Positions 43,577 through 53,772 of a stretch of 64,000 nucleotides of DNA are shown here, piece after piece. How positions within the stretch are numbered: the first letter of the stretch is position 1; each line of letters starts with the position of its first letter. The notes below the pieces were generated by a model that searched no databases, was not told the DNA's origin, and saw only the letters and a program-made list of their open reading frames with translations. The stretch spans positions 310,001 through 374,000 of the forward strand of contig NZ_JAFJYB010000003.1 of the NCBI RefSeq assembly GCF_018777385.1. The letters are read 5' to 3'. Position numbers and translations under genes: made by a program. Source of the DNA: Candidatus Symbiopectobacterium endolongispinus (lineage in GTDB: Bacteria > Pseudomonadota > Gammaproteobacteria > Enterobacterales > Enterobacteriaceae).

Positions 43577-43860
43577 TCAGAACAGGGTAAAGAATAAGTC
43601 ATTCCACAAAAGGTTTGTCGCCTCGATCAAATTAACTTTCCACGCCCGCTTCCATTTTTTTAATTACTTCTCTCGCTGAATTGCCATGAGCATACTTTCA
43701 GTATGTTATTAATAAAAAGCTGATTTACATTGTATTGATGGGCAAATCCTCGTGTTTTCAGATTATTACGCTGCCAGATGCGTCGTATCAAATTGCTGGT
43801 GACACCGATATAAAGCGTGCCATTCGGTTTGTTGGTTAATATATAGACACTCGACGGCAT
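43577..43860 (-). pseudogene. GIY-YIG nuclease-like small protein, frameshifted
   Basis: The N-terminus SSVYILTNKPNGTLYIGVTS is the GIY-YIG fold signature. The frame breaks near 43720 after NVNQLF; the second part (SMLMAIQREK, then LKKWKRAWKVNLIEATN) lies in another frame with several stops and ends at 43577. Complete relatives are about 95 residues, single-domain proteins of unclear function. Inactive. Confidence 0.8.
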
Positions 43861-44090
43861 TCTTATTCACCGGACATATTAAGAACTCCGTTGTAACTGA
43901 TCTTCACCGTGACGCCTTTCGTTATCCTCGAATATAGCGACCGTGCTCACCTATCCTTTTGCAAACCAGAAATGACCATGAGTAGGGCTGGCGCTGTCTG
44001 CCTTAACTCCCTATAATTCGCTCGTTACTGTTTGTTTACCTGTTACTATGCCATTCGGCATTTCCCTAATTTATCAGGTCATTTATTGTC

Positions 44091-44732
44091 ATGGCTGCGA
44101 CGTCTCACCAGTGTGTCATCATCGGAATTGCAGGAGCATCCGCTTCTGGCAAAAGTCTTATTTCCAGTACGCTCTATCGAGAGTTGCGCGATCAGGTGGG
44201 GGATGAGCATATCGGTGTCATCCCGGAAGACAGTTATTATAAAGATCAAAGCCATCTGAGCATGGAAGAGCGGGTGAAAACCAACTACGACCACCCCAAT
44301 GCCATGGACCATGACCTGCTGTTAACGCATCTGAAAATGCTCAAAGCCGGACAAGCGATTGAGTTGCCACAGTACAGTTACGTTGAGCATACCCGCAAGC
44401 AAGAGACGGTACGCTTGTTGCCGAAGAAAGTGATCATTCTGGAAAGTATCTTGTTACTGACGGAAGTCCGCCTGCGCGCTGAGCTGAATTTTTCTATTTT
44501 TGTCGATACCCCGCTGGATATCTGCTTGCTGCGCCGTATGCGCCGTGATGTGAACGAACGCGGTCGCTCCATGGACTCGGTCATGGAGCAGTATCAAAAA
44601 ACGGTACGCCCAATGTTTTTGCAATTTATTGAACCGTCCAAGCAATATGCAGATATTATCGTGCCACGCGGCGGTAAAAACCGTATTGCGATTGATATTC
44701 TGAAAGCCAAAATCAGTCAGTTTTTTGAATAA
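44091..44732 (+). CDS. udk: Uridine kinase
   Basis: The 213-residue kinase phosphorylates uridine and cytidine in pyrimidine salvage. It has the P-loop [11 protein letters not shown], the [10 protein letters not shown] substrate loop, [11 protein letters not shown], and [14 protein letters not shown]. The C-terminus [17 protein letters not shown] is nearly identical to E. coli. One conserved Gly (ILEGILLL in E. coli) is Ser here. It is followed by dcd after 37 bases, as in E. coli. Intact. Confidence 0.97.
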   Translation: MAATSHQCVIIGIAGASASGKSLISSTLYRELRDQVGDEHIGVIPEDSYYKDQSHLSMEERVKTNYDHPNAMDHDLLLTHLKMLKAGQAIELPQYSYVEHTRKQETVRLLPKKVIILESILLLTEVRLRAELNFSIFVDTPLDICLLRRMRRDVNERGRSMDSVMEQYQKTVRPMFLQFIEPSKQYADIIVPRGGKNRIAIDILKAKISQFFE

Positions 44733-44769
44733 TTCACCGAAGACGGCGTAAACGAGAAAAGGGAACAAC

Positions 44770-45351
44770 ATGAGACTGTGCGATCGTGACATAGAAAGCT
44801 GGCTAGACGATGGACGTCTGGTTATCACCCCACGTCCTCCCGTTGAACGAATCAACGGTGCAACGCTGGATGTGCGGCTGGGCAATCAGTTTCGCGTTTT
44901 CAGCGGACACACTGCCGCATTTATCGATTTAAGCGGCCCAAAAGACGAAGTTAGCGCGGCGCTCGATCGCGTGATGAGAGATGAAATCAACTTGCCGGAA
45001 GGCGAAGCGTTTTTCCTGCATCCTGGCGAATTGGCGCTGGCGGTGACGTTGGAATCGGTTACATTGCCGGATAATTTGGTGGGCTGGCTCGACGGTCGCT
45101 CATCTTTGGCGCGCCTGGGATTAATGGTTCACGTTACTGCGCATCGCATCGATCCCGGCTGGCAGGGTAGAATTGTGCTGGAGTTCTATAATTCAGGTAA
45201 GCTACCGTTGGCATTACGTCCTGGCATGATTATCGGTGCATTGAGTTTTGAACCGCTCTCTGGCCCGGCCGCGCGCCCCTACAACCGTCGTGAAGATGCA
45301 AAATACAAAGATCAGCAGGGCGCTGTGGCGAGCCGAATCGATAAGGATTGA
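44770..45351 (+). CDS. dcd: dCTP deaminase
   Basis: The 193-residue enzyme deaminates dCTP to dUTP and supplies most thymidylate. Length matches E. coli. Motifs seen: [12 protein letters not shown] start, the [23 protein letters not shown] active-site stretch with catalytic Glu in IVLEFYN, and [15 protein letters not shown] near the end. The ribosome site GGGAA precedes the ATG. Intact. Confidence 0.98.
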   Translation: MRLCDRDIESWLDDGRLVITPRPPVERINGATLDVRLGNQFRVFSGHTAAFIDLSGPKDEVSAALDRVMRDEINLPEGEAFFLHPGELALAVTLESVTLPDNLVGWLDGRSSLARLGLMVHVTAHRIDPGWQGRIVLEFYNSGKLPLALRPGMIIGALSFEPLSGPAARPYNRREDAKYKDQQGAVASRIDKD

Positions 45352-45395
45352 TCGCCAGTGCATAATGCTGTTGCACTGATTGTTGGGAGAATAGC

Positions 45396-47246
45396 ATGAA
45401 AAGAGTGTTGACGACGCTGGCGATTTTGCTTGTGGTGCTAGCTGTCGGTATGACGGCGCTGGTCATGCTGGTGAATCCCAACGATTTTCGCGCTTACATG
45501 GTAAGCCAGGTTGATGCCCGCAGCGGATACCGTTTGCAGTTGGAAGGGGATCTCCGCTGGCACGTTTGGCCGCAGCTCAGCATTCTTTCTGGCGGTATGT
45601 CGCTAACCGCACCGGGCGCGGCGGCACCAATTGTCAGTGCAGAAAACATGCGTCTGGATGTGAAACTCTGGCCGTTATTGTCACATCGTCTGGAAGTGAA
45701 GCAGGTGATGCTCAAAGGCGCGGTGGTGTGCTTAACGCCTGAAAGCGAAGCGCATCGCTCCAGCACCGCGCCCATTGCGCCAGCCGGTTCGTCAACGCCT
45801 GAAGAGACGCGCAATTGGCGACTTGCCATTAATCAGTTGAAAATCGTGGATAGCCTGTTGATTTTGCAGCGCGGTGACGACGAACAGCTTAACGTGCGCG
45901 ATATCAACCTCACGTTGGAAGATAGTAGTGAGCGCCAACTGGCGCTGGAATTGACCAGCCGCATTAATCGCGATCAGCGCGACCTTGCCGTATCACTTCA
46001 GGCGAATCTCGATATGCAGCACTATCCGCAGCAAATCGACGCCAGCATCGAACAATTTCAATACCAACTTCAGGGCGCAGGTATTCCCGTTGGCGGCATT
46101 AGCGGCAGTGGTAGCCTCCAAGCCAGCTATCAACAAGCTGCTGGTGCTACTAAGCCAGAAAAAGTCACGATAAGTCAGTTCACGCTGGCGGCGAGTGACA
46201 GTCAACTGAGCGGGAATGCGACAGCAATCCTGAGTGATCACCCTGTATATACGCTGGACATAAACGCGGCGCGGCTAAACCTTGATGCGCTGCTGGGAAG
46301 TGCGCCAACGGCACAAACGCAAAACGCTTCGCCAGCCGCGATCAAGACCGTTACGCCGGTAGTCTCGACGGAGCGCGGGTTGAGTAAGGGCGATGCCTTA
46401 TGGCAATCGTTCAGTGCGCAGTTGGCATTGCAGGTAGACACGCTTATCTACCGTGGCCTGACATTCAGCAAGGTAAACCTCAACGCCGTTAATCAGACTG
46501 GCGTACTGACTCTTTCCTCGTTGCAGAGCGAGCTTAACGGCGGGCGTATCGCACTGACCGGAAAAATGAATGCGAAGGCAACACCTAAAATCACTTTACA
46601 GCCTACTATTGAGGGTGTGAGCGTTGAGCCGCTGACAGTCGCGTTTGCGTTGCCGCAAACGGTAAGTGGCAAACTGTCGTTAAAGGGACAATTTAGTGGC
46701 GATACTTTCTCGCTGGATGCATTGATGCGTCAGTGGCGGGGTAACGCGACATTGAGTGTGGACAACCTGCGTTTTCAGGGCGTGAATATTCAGCAGATGA
46801 TTCAGTTGGTGGTGGTGCGCAACAACAGCAATGTACAGGCGTTAGAGCGCTACGATCGTTATACCGACATTACGCGGTTGACCGGCAATGCCGATCTCAA
46901 TGCAGGCAAACTGCGGGTAAGTGATATCACCGGTCAATCTGCGCTGCTGTCGCTCACCGGCACTAGCCAGTTTGATCTCCCGGCTCAACAATGTGACATG
47001 AATTTTAACGTGCGCATTACCGACGGCTGGCGTGGCAACGAGCAGTTAGTGGAGATTTTAAAATCTACCAGCGTACCTCTGCGTATTTATGGCCCGATCA
47101 ATAACCTGAGCTATCAACTACAAGTCGATCAATTGCTGCGTAAACGCCTTCAGGATGAGATGAAAAAGCGGCTCAATGAGTGGGCAGACAAAAACCAGCA
47201 GAGCCAGACCGGCAAAGGGCTAAAACAGCTTCTCGACAAGCTTTGA
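45396..47246 (+). CDS. asmA: AsmA family outer-membrane assembly/lipid transport protein
   Basis: The 616-residue protein has one N-terminal membrane helix (about residues 5-27) and a long periplasmic beta-rich domain, with the AsmA C-terminal region (VTIDGWRGNEQ-type text reads RITDGWRGNEQLVE). E. coli AsmA (617 residues) suppresses OmpF assembly mutants and belongs to the AsmA-like bridge proteins. It lies after dcd as in E. coli. No lesion over 1.8 kb. Confidence 0.95.
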   Translation: MKRVLTTLAILLVVLAVGMTALVMLVNPNDFRAYMVSQVDARSGYRLQLEGDLRWHVWPQLSILSGGMSLTAPGAAAPIVSAENMRLDVKLWPLLSHRLEVKQVMLKGAVVCLTPESEAHRSSTAPIAPAGSSTPEETRNWRLAINQLKIVDSLLILQRGDDEQLNVRDINLTLEDSSERQLALELTSRINRDQRDLAVSLQANLDMQHYPQQIDASIEQFQYQLQGAGIPVGGISGSGSLQASYQQAAGATKPEKVTISQFTLAASDSQLSGNATAILSDHPVYTLDINAARLNLDALLGSAPTAQTQNASPAAIKTVTPVVSTERGLSKGDALWQSFSAQLALQVDTLIYRGLTFSKVNLNAVNQTGVLTLSSLQSELNGGRIALTGKMNAKATPKITLQPTIEGVSVEPLTVAFALPQTVSGKLSLKGQFSGDTFSLDALMRQWRGNATLSVDNLRFQGVNIQQMIQLVVVRNNSNVQALERYDRYTDITRLTGNADLNAGKLRVSDITGQSALLSLTGTSQFDLPAQQCDMNFNVRITDGWRGNEQLVEILKSTSVPLRIYGPINNLSYQLQVDQLLRKRLQDEMKKRLNEWADKNQQSQTGKGLKQLLDKL

Positions 47247-47639
47247 TTGCCTGTGTCGTGGTCTTAAGATCGAGGGCGATAAATAGGGGGACTCATTATT
47301 TCCGTCCCCCTTTGCCAATCAAGAACTCCATTCGTCATTGCCGCTCTTCACCCGTCATTTCCGCTGGCAGAGGTCCCTGACTTTTGCCGAGGACGGCAGA
47401 AATAGCTGCCAAGACAACAACGATCGCCAATGGTTTTTTTCTTTCAATACACCAATAGACAGTTTATTAACCTTATCTCTTTTACGGAAATAAACTTTAC
47501 TTCTTTGATCTTTGCCATTTGTAGTTTTTCTACAAATCAGTAAACTTCCCTGCTTTTATCACGTTTTCTTATACCAGAGCGCTATTTGATGTCTGCCAGC
47601 CAGGCATTTGTTTACGTTCACTTTCTACAGAGAAACATT
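47247..47639. other. Intergenic stretch with repeat copy G and a small inverted repeat
   Basis: The degenerate repeat copy G covers about 47323-47395 (CCGTCATTTCCGCTGGCAGA, then TTTTGCCGAGGACGGCAG). Further on, TTTGTAG and CTACAAA form an inverted repeat around TTTTT at 47518-47536. The remainder is AT-rich and may hold the dcuC promoter. No gene is seen. Confidence 0.6.
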
Positions 47640-48726
47640 ATGATCGAACTCCTTATAGGTGTTGTTGTGACGGTGCTGGTGGGCCGTTACATCATTAAAG
47701 GCTATTCCGCGACCGGCATTCTGATGGCTGGCGGGCTGCTGCTGATCAGAGTGCTGATGGGGAAAAGCGTACTGCCCGCCAGTGCGAAATCCACGTGGTG
47801 GGGCTTAACGGATATTGTTGAATACGTCAAAATTCTGCTGATGAGCCGCGACGGCTATCTGCGCCTCGCCGGCGGCATTGATCCTGTCGCCGACCTCTGG
47901 CGACGTGGTGCTGGCGGCACAGGCTTCGCAAATGAAGCTGGTGGATTTTGCCTTTAAGGTGACACTGACGATCTCCATTGCCGCCATTGTGTCTATGGCT
48001 ATTGCCCGCTTTTTCTGGCAGCGCTATATCGACCGAAAAGAGAACATCAGCCACGAAATGGTCGAAGCGCAAAACATTGAAACCAATGCGCCGCGCCTGT
48101 ACGCCATTTTGCCGTTCACGCCGATCATTGGTGTGCTGATTTTTGATGGCAAGTGGGGGCCAGAGCTGCACATTATCACCATTCTAGTGATCCGCATGCT
48201 GCTGGCTGCTATGTGTGAATTCCTGCGTTTCTTTAACGCCAAAACCATTTACGCTGGGCTGGATGTCGCTTATAAGGGCATGGCCGAGGCCTTCTCCAGC
48301 GTTGTGGTGCTGTTGGTTGCTGCCGGTGTGTTTGCACAGGGATTGAGCACCATCGGCTTTATCAGCGGTTTGATTGGGTTGGTGCAATCCTTTGGCAGCG
48401 GCGCTCCGCTTATCATGCTAGTGCTGGTAGTGATCACCATGTTGGCGGCAATGACCACCGGGTCGGGTAACGCACCGTTCTATGCGTTTGTCGAACTGAT
48501 CCCTAAGCTGGCTTCACAGATGGGCATCAACCCAGCCTATCTGGCGATCCCGATGCTGCAAGCTTCTAACCTTGGTAGAACCATTTCTCCGGTGTCTGGC
48601 GTAGTGGTTGCGGTGGCAGGGATGGCGAAGGTTTTGCCGTTCGAAGTGGTAAAACGCACATCAGTGCCGGTATTGGTCGGGCTGATTGTGGTAGTGGTTG
48701 CTACGGAAATTTTGATCCCGGCATAA
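47640..48726 (+). pseudogene. dcuC: C4-dicarboxylate exchanger DcuC, internal deletion with frameshift
   Basis: The start ATG 47640 gives MIELLIGVVVTVLVGRYIIKG and then DIVEYVKILLMSRDG, close to E. coli DcuC. Immediately after, the text jumps to ASPAALILSPTSGDVVLAAQ in another frame (about 47850). Around 95 residues of E. coli DcuC, several membrane spans, are missing. The C-terminal half continues cleanly (FAIL-type PFTPIIGVLIFDGKWGP, TTGSGNAPFYAFVE, LGRTISPVSGVVVAVAGMAK) to 48726. DcuC exports succinate in fermentation. Not in the E. coli position. Inactive. Confidence 0.9.
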
Positions 48727-48773
48727 GATAAATGGGCATCCCTCACTGTGTATCGGTGGGGGATGCTTCACTT

Positions 48774-50360
48774 TTATACCTCATAATCCTGCTCAGGCAT
48801 ATGCTCCTGAGTGATTGCCACTTTAACAATACGGTGGCTCTCCATGCTTAATATCTTGAAGCGATAGCCGTCGATGGTGAGCTCATCGCCTTCTTGCGGC
48901 ACCCGCTGCAAATATTCCATCATTAAACCGGCCAGTGTGTAATACTCGCGTTTTTCATCCAGGGTAAGAGGGATGTACATGGCGAGATCTTCCAGTGGCG
49001 TATAGCCGTTGGCAATCCAGCTCCCGTCTTCATTTTGCGTGATGTCGTGGCGCGCATCGACATCTTCTCCTTCGACCGGCAGATTTCCTGCGATGGTTTC
49101 CATGACATCGCTCAGCGTAACAATGCCTTCTACTGAACCAAATTCATCTACCACAAAAGCGAAGTGGGTTTTTGCCGTTCTGAACTGCTCTAGTGCCTGT
49201 AGCAAAGAGATCTGCTCAGGGAACACCAGCGGCTGGCGCACCAGCTTATGCAGATCGAGCTGTTCATGGCGCAACTGTTGTTGCAACAGGGAAGCCACGT
49301 GCACGATGCCAACCGGTTCATCCGAGGTAGGACTATCCATCACTACCAGTCGCGTGTGTGGGCTTTTCTCCAACAGCGCTGCCAGCGCATCTTGGGGAGA
49401 CTGAAGCTCAACGGCGATGATATCGTGGCGGGATGTCATGATGCTGCTCGCGCTACGCTGTCCCATGCCGAGCACGCGTTCGATCATGCGCCGTTCCTGA
49501 CGGTTGAACACAGCATTACCGCTTTGTGCGTTGTCGCCAATCAGGTCCGAGGTTTGGTTATTCAATTCCGCATCTTCATGCTCGCCGCGCAGGATTTTCA
49601 GGATCACATCGGCAGTACGCTGGCGCAGCGGCACATCAGAGGTGAGGAAACGGCGGCGGTTAAACTGAGCAACCTGGTTTAGCACCTCAATCAATACAGA
49701 GAAACCGATCGCTGCATAGAGGTAGCCTTTGGGAATATGGTAGCCAAAACCATCTGCAACCAGACTAAAGCCGATCATTAGTAGAAAGCTGAGGCAAAGA
49801 ATGACGATAGTCGGGTGAGCGTTTACAAACCGGGTTAACGGCTTGCTGGCGAGCAGCATTAATCCAATGGCTATGGTGACGGCAGACATCATCACCAGCA
49901 GATGATCCGTCATGCCGACAGCAGTAATCACCGAATCAAGCGAAAAAATGGCATCCAGAATTACAATTTGTGTCACAATAGCCCAAAAGCGCGCTCTTTT
50001 ACGTTGGCCATGCTGCTCCTGATCTTTGCCTTCTAACCGCTCATTGAGTTCTACCGTGGCCTTGAACAGCAGAAACAGCCCGCCAATCACCATAATGATA
50101 TCGCGCGCGCTAAACGGCTGTTGAAACAGGGTGAAAAGCGGGGCGGTGAGGGAAACCAGCCAGGACATAGAGGCAAGCAGCACCAAGCGCATCAACAGCG
50201 CAAGTGACAGGCCCACAACGCGGGCGCGATCTCTGAGTTTTTCGGGGAGTTTTTCCGCCAGAATGGCAATAAAGACAAGGTTATCGATACCTAATACCAG
50301 TTCCAACACAACAAGCGTTGCCAAACCGGCCCAGATAGTGGGATCAGCGATCCACTCCAT
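48774..50360 (-). CDS. yegH: TerC/CBS/CorC-domain membrane protein YegH
   Basis: The start ATG 50360 ([20 protein letters not shown]) gives 528 residues, as in E. coli YegH (527). A TerC-type membrane domain (about residues 1-235, with [14 protein letters not shown] and [16 protein letters not shown]) precedes two CBS domains (about 290-420, [17 protein letters not shown]) and a CorC/HlyC transporter-associated domain. Its function is not settled; ion transport is likely. It lies between asmA and wza as in E. coli. Intact. Confidence 0.92.
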   Translation of the reverse strand: MEWIADPTIWAGLATLVVLELVLGIDNLVFIAILAEKLPEKLRDRARVVGLSLALLMRLVLLASMSWLVSLTAPLFTLFQQPFSARDIIMVIGGLFLLFKATVELNERLEGKDQEQHGQRKRARFWAIVTQIVILDAIFSLDSVITAVGMTDHLLVMMSAVTIAIGLMLLASKPLTRFVNAHPTIVILCLSFLLMIGFSLVADGFGYHIPKGYLYAAIGFSVLIEVLNQVAQFNRRRFLTSDVPLRQRTADVILKILRGEHEDAELNNQTSDLIGDNAQSGNAVFNRQERRMIERVLGMGQRSASSIMTSRHDIIAVELQSPQDALAALLEKSPHTRLVVMDSPTSDEPVGIVHVASLLQQQLRHEQLDLHKLVRQPLVFPEQISLLQALEQFRTAKTHFAFVVDEFGSVEGIVTLSDVMETIAGNLPVEGEDVDARHDITQNEDGSWIANGYTPLEDLAMYIPLTLDEKREYYTLAGLMMEYLQRVPQEGDELTIDGYRFKILSMESHRIVKVAITQEHMPEQDYEV

Positions 50361-50883
50361 ATAAATTTTTTCACCTTCATCAACCAGAACCGATATAGGG
50401 TAGCAGCGCAGCCCACATTGAACCAGCATTTGTGGGGACATTGCCCGCCAGACAACATTTTCATAAAATTATTGCAAACATAATTACTTTGTTTACAACT
50501 ATTTAGCATTGTAGCTTGCTGATTTAAAATCGCTAACTTTCAAAAAACGGTATCTAGCCATGCGCAAGAGCGCTAGCATTTATAAGGAATTATTAAATAA
50601 AACCGTTTTGTTTAAAAAAACACTCAAACATAAAAAGACATGTGATTTCCTAAGGTTATTGCGGTTTTGTTGCGCGGGATAGGCCTAATCTGAAAATCTT
50701 TGTAAATCCACGAACTTCCTGTACCGAGTGAAATGTGCTCCATACTATAGTGGCGTGCGCGGCACTATAGAGTCTTTTTCTGAAAGTTTTGTGGTTTTTT
50801 TGCTTGACTAGCCCGTAACAATAAATAAGTACCCAGGAATCATAATGTGGTCCACGGACGGTATTCCGTATTTTAACAGCACG
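50361..50883 (+). promoter_or_regulatory. Upstream region of the exopolysaccharide locus
   Basis: About 520 AT-rich bases without a convincing gene. The region must hold the promoter of the locus. TTCCTAAGG near 50647-50655 recalls part of RcsAB boxes found before capsule genes, but the match is weak. Confidence 0.4.
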
Positions 50884-50914
50884 TTGGCGGCTATAAGCCA
50901 AGGGCGGTAGCGTG
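50884..50914 (+). promoter_or_regulatory. JUMPStart with ops element (RfaH recruitment)
   Basis: The ops core GGCGGTAGCGTG stands at 50903-50914, preceded by a JUMPStart-like TTGGCGGCTATAAGCCAAGG. These elements recruit RfaH to pausing polymerase in long polysaccharide operons. It lies 40 bases before the first gene, as expected, and its sequence is intact. Confidence 0.93.
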
Positions 50915-50954
50915 CCTGGTGCGAAGTAACTTCACGGTTGATGATGGTGCAAAA

Positions 50955-52045
50955 ATGCAAGAAATTACGGTTATCTTTATAAGCGCTTTTATTGCGCTTT
51001 TTCTGGCAAGAAAAAGCGCAATAAAAGTAGGGTTAGTGGATAAACCGAACTCGCGCAAAAAAACACCGCGGGCATATTCCCTTGGTGGGGGGCGTTTCTA
51101 TTTATCTCGCGCTCTGGATCCTCTATGCCCTTCACCCTGAATGGCTACCTGATTTCTCCCTCTATATGGTCTGCGTCAGCGCATTACTTTTCGTTGGCGT
51201 ACTGGATGACCGCTTCGATCTCCCTGTTATGCCTCGTATTTTCCTGCAAGCGCTGGTTGCCAGCATCATGATGTATTCCGGGCTTCATCTTGCGAGCCTG
51301 GGTAACATTCTCTTCTGTTACGAACTGGTGCTGGGCTGGGCGGGCTACGCAGTAACGCTGCTCGCCGTCTGGGGAGCTATCAATGCTTTCAACATGGTCG
51401 ATGGCATCGATGGCTTACTGGGCGCACTCTCTTGCGTCACCTTTGGTGCGCTGGCGGTGATGTTTTATCTGGATGGTGAGCATGAACTGGCGCAGTGGAG
51501 TTTGTGCCTGTTGGCTGCATCCATTCCTTATATTCTTCTCAATCTCGGTATCCCCTGGGGACAAAAATTTAAAGTCTTTATGGGCGGTGCTGGCAGCACC
51601 TTGATTGGCTTTACCGTTATCTGGTTGCTGATTGTCGCCACGGCAAGGGCATGACGCCGTAATACGCCCGGTTACTGCATTATGGTTTATCGCCGTGCCG
51701 CTGATGGATATGGTCACCATCATGACGCGCCGGATTCGCCGTGGCGACAGCCCCTTCAAACCTGACCGCGAGCATCTTCATCATATTTTACTGCGTGCGG
51801 GGCTGGGGCCGCGCCAAACCCTGTTAGCCATTGTTGGTGTGGCGTTTATCTTTGCGCTGGTAGGTATTATTGGCGAGCGTGCAGGAATCCGAGAGTCTGT
51901 TATGCTTGGCCTGTTTTTACTGGCATTCGTCGGATATTTCTGGTCAATTAGCCGGGTATGGCGTTTGCTGACGTGGGCTCGCCGCGGTAGTGATCAGTCC
52001 GAGAGTTTGCACAGTAAAGTGAACCAAACGCCACTGAACAAGTAA
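50955..52045 (+). pseudogene. WecA-like undecaprenyl-phosphate sugar-1-phosphate transferase, two frameshifts
   Basis: The three pieces align with E. coli WecA: ARKSAIKVGLVDKPNSRKK; then PLVGGVSIYLAL, GVLDDRFD, INAFNMVDGIDGLLG, KVFMGGAGSTLIGFT; then PVTALWFIAVPLMDM, DREHLHHILLRAG. An extra A in an A7 run near 51060 and a one-base change near 51650 break the frame. The conserved GDAGS motif reads GGAGS, losing an Asp. WecA-type enzymes start polymer synthesis on the lipid carrier in the inner membrane. This copy is inactive unless frames are restored. A true wecA may lie elsewhere. Confidence 0.85.
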
Positions 52046-52159
52046 ATTACCCGTTTTTACAGCCGTAACTCATGGAATCAATAGCACCCGAATTCTTTAT
52101 GATAGAGGCAGAGGATCGGCGGCAACTTATAACTTATTAAAAGTGATGGCATAAACAGG

Positions 52160-53296
52160 ATGATAGCTTACAAAAGAAAAGTGATACCCGTGATGGTATC
52201 TGTCGCGTTGCTGAGCGGTTGTACCATTTTTCCTGGTTCGCATTTGACGACTGGTGGCAAGGAAGTGATTAAACAACAGGATGCAGATTTCAACATCAGT
52301 AAACTGGTTAATGTTTACCCGATGACGCCCTACCTGATTGAGAAAATGCGGGCAAAACCGCTGGTAGCTCAAGCAAACTCAGCGCTGGATCGTGAACTGC
52401 AAAGCTACGAATATCATATGAGCGTCGGTGACGTGCTGATGATTACCGTATGGGATCACCCTGAATTGACCACCCCGGCAGGTACTTACCGTGCAGTAGC
52501 AGATACTGGCAACTGGGTCCATTCTGATGGTACTATCTTCTACCATTACATTGGTAAGGTGAAAGTAGCAGACAAAACGGTAACCCAAGTGCGTGATGAG
52601 ATCATGGGTCGCCTGGCACAGTATATTGAATCTCCTCAGGTGGAGGTAAGCATTGCCGCATTCCGTTCTCAGAAAGTGTATGTTTCTGGTGAAGTGGTGA
52701 CTTCTGGTCAGCAGGCCGTTACTAACGTACCGCTAACTATACTGGATGCCATCAATAAAGCCGGTGGGCTGACGGAAAACGCCGACTGGCGTAACGTGGT
52801 GTTAACCCATAACGGGCAGGAAAAACGCATTTCCCTCCAGGCGCTGATGCAAAACGGCGAACTGTTTCAGAACCAACTTCTATACCCTTGCGATATTCTT
52901 TATGTGCCGCGTAACGATGGCCTGAAGGTGTTTGTGATGGGGGAAGTGAAAAAGCAAAGCACGCTGAAAATGGACCGCAGCGGCATGACGCTCACTGAAG
53001 CGTTAGGCAATGCGGAAGGGATGGATCAGGCGATGTCTGATGCTACCGGTGTGTTTGTTATTCGTCCGCTGCGTGGTACTCAAGGCCCGAAACTGGCCGA
53101 TATTTATCAGCTTAATACTGCAGATGCGACCGCACTGGCGATGGGCACTGAGTTTCAGTTACAGCCCTATGATGTGGTGTACGTAACTACCGCACCGATT
53201 GCGCGTTGGAACCGCGTTGTGTCACAACTGGTGCCGACCATCTCTGGCTTTAATGACCTGACCGAAAGCGCATTGCGTATTCGTACCTGGCCTTAA
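52160..53296 (+). CDS. wza: Polysaccharide export outer-membrane lipoprotein Wza
   Basis: The 378-residue protein forms the octameric outer-membrane channel for capsule or colanic-type polymers. A lipoprotein signal ends at LLSGC (Cys 21). The poly-export domain ([19 protein letters not shown]) and two SLBB repeats ([29 protein letters not shown]) are visible, then the C-terminal membrane helix (about residues 345-375). Length and position match E. coli wza. Intact. Confidence 0.96.
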   Translation: MIAYKRKVIPVMVSVALLSGCTIFPGSHLTTGGKEVIKQQDADFNISKLVNVYPMTPYLIEKMRAKPLVAQANSALDRELQSYEYHMSVGDVLMITVWDHPELTTPAGTYRAVADTGNWVHSDGTIFYHYIGKVKVADKTVTQVRDEIMGRLAQYIESPQVEVSIAAFRSQKVYVSGEVVTSGQQAVTNVPLTILDAINKAGGLTENADWRNVVLTHNGQEKRISLQALMQNGELFQNQLLYPCDILYVPRNDGLKVFVMGEVKKQSTLKMDRSGMTLTEALGNAEGMDQAMSDATGVFVIRPLRGTQGPKLADIYQLNTADATALAMGTEFQLQPYDVVYVTTAPIARWNRVVSQLVPTISGFNDLTESALRIRTWP

Positions 53297-53322
53297 TCGT
53301 TCACTTATACGCGAAAAACGTC

Positions 53323-53757
53323 ATGTTTGATTCCATTTTAGTGGTATGCGTAGGCAACATCTGCCGCTCCCCGACCGGGGAGCGGTTGTTAAAACAGCTA
53401 TTGCCGAGCAAAAGAATCGCTTCTGCGGGACTGGGGGCTCTGGTTGAGCATGCAGCAGATAAAACTGCCAGCTATGTAGCCAGTGCGCACGGCCTTTCAT
53501 TGGAAGGGCACTCAGCCAAGCAACTCACCAAATCCCTATGTCGCGAATATGACCTGATTTTGGTGATGGAAAAAGGCCACATCGATGCCGTGGGGCGCAT
53601 GGCCCCGGAAGTGCGTGGCAAGACCATGTTGTTTGGCCACTGGCTGAACCAGCAAGAAATTGCTGACCCTTATCGCAAAAGTCGCGAGGCTTTTGAATTT
53701 GTTTATTTGCAATTAGAGCAGTCGGCCCAAAAATGGGCGCAGGCTTTAAATCGATAA
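53323..53757 (+). CDS. wzb: Low-molecular-weight protein-tyrosine phosphatase Wzb
   Basis: The 144-residue phosphatase has the catalytic loop CVGNICRSPTGE near the N-terminus and the general-acid Asp in ADPYRKSREAFEFVY near the end. It removes phosphate from the C-terminal tyrosines of Wzc. It lies 26 bases after wza and 15 before wzc. Intact. Confidence 0.96.
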   Translation: MFDSILVVCVGNICRSPTGERLLKQLLPSKRIASAGLGALVEHAADKTASYVASAHGLSLEGHSAKQLTKSLCREYDLILVMEKGHIDAVGRMAPEVRGKTMLFGHWLNQQEIADPYRKSREAFEFVYLQLEQSAQKWAQALNR

Positions 53758-53772
53758 TTTTCAGAGAAACCG

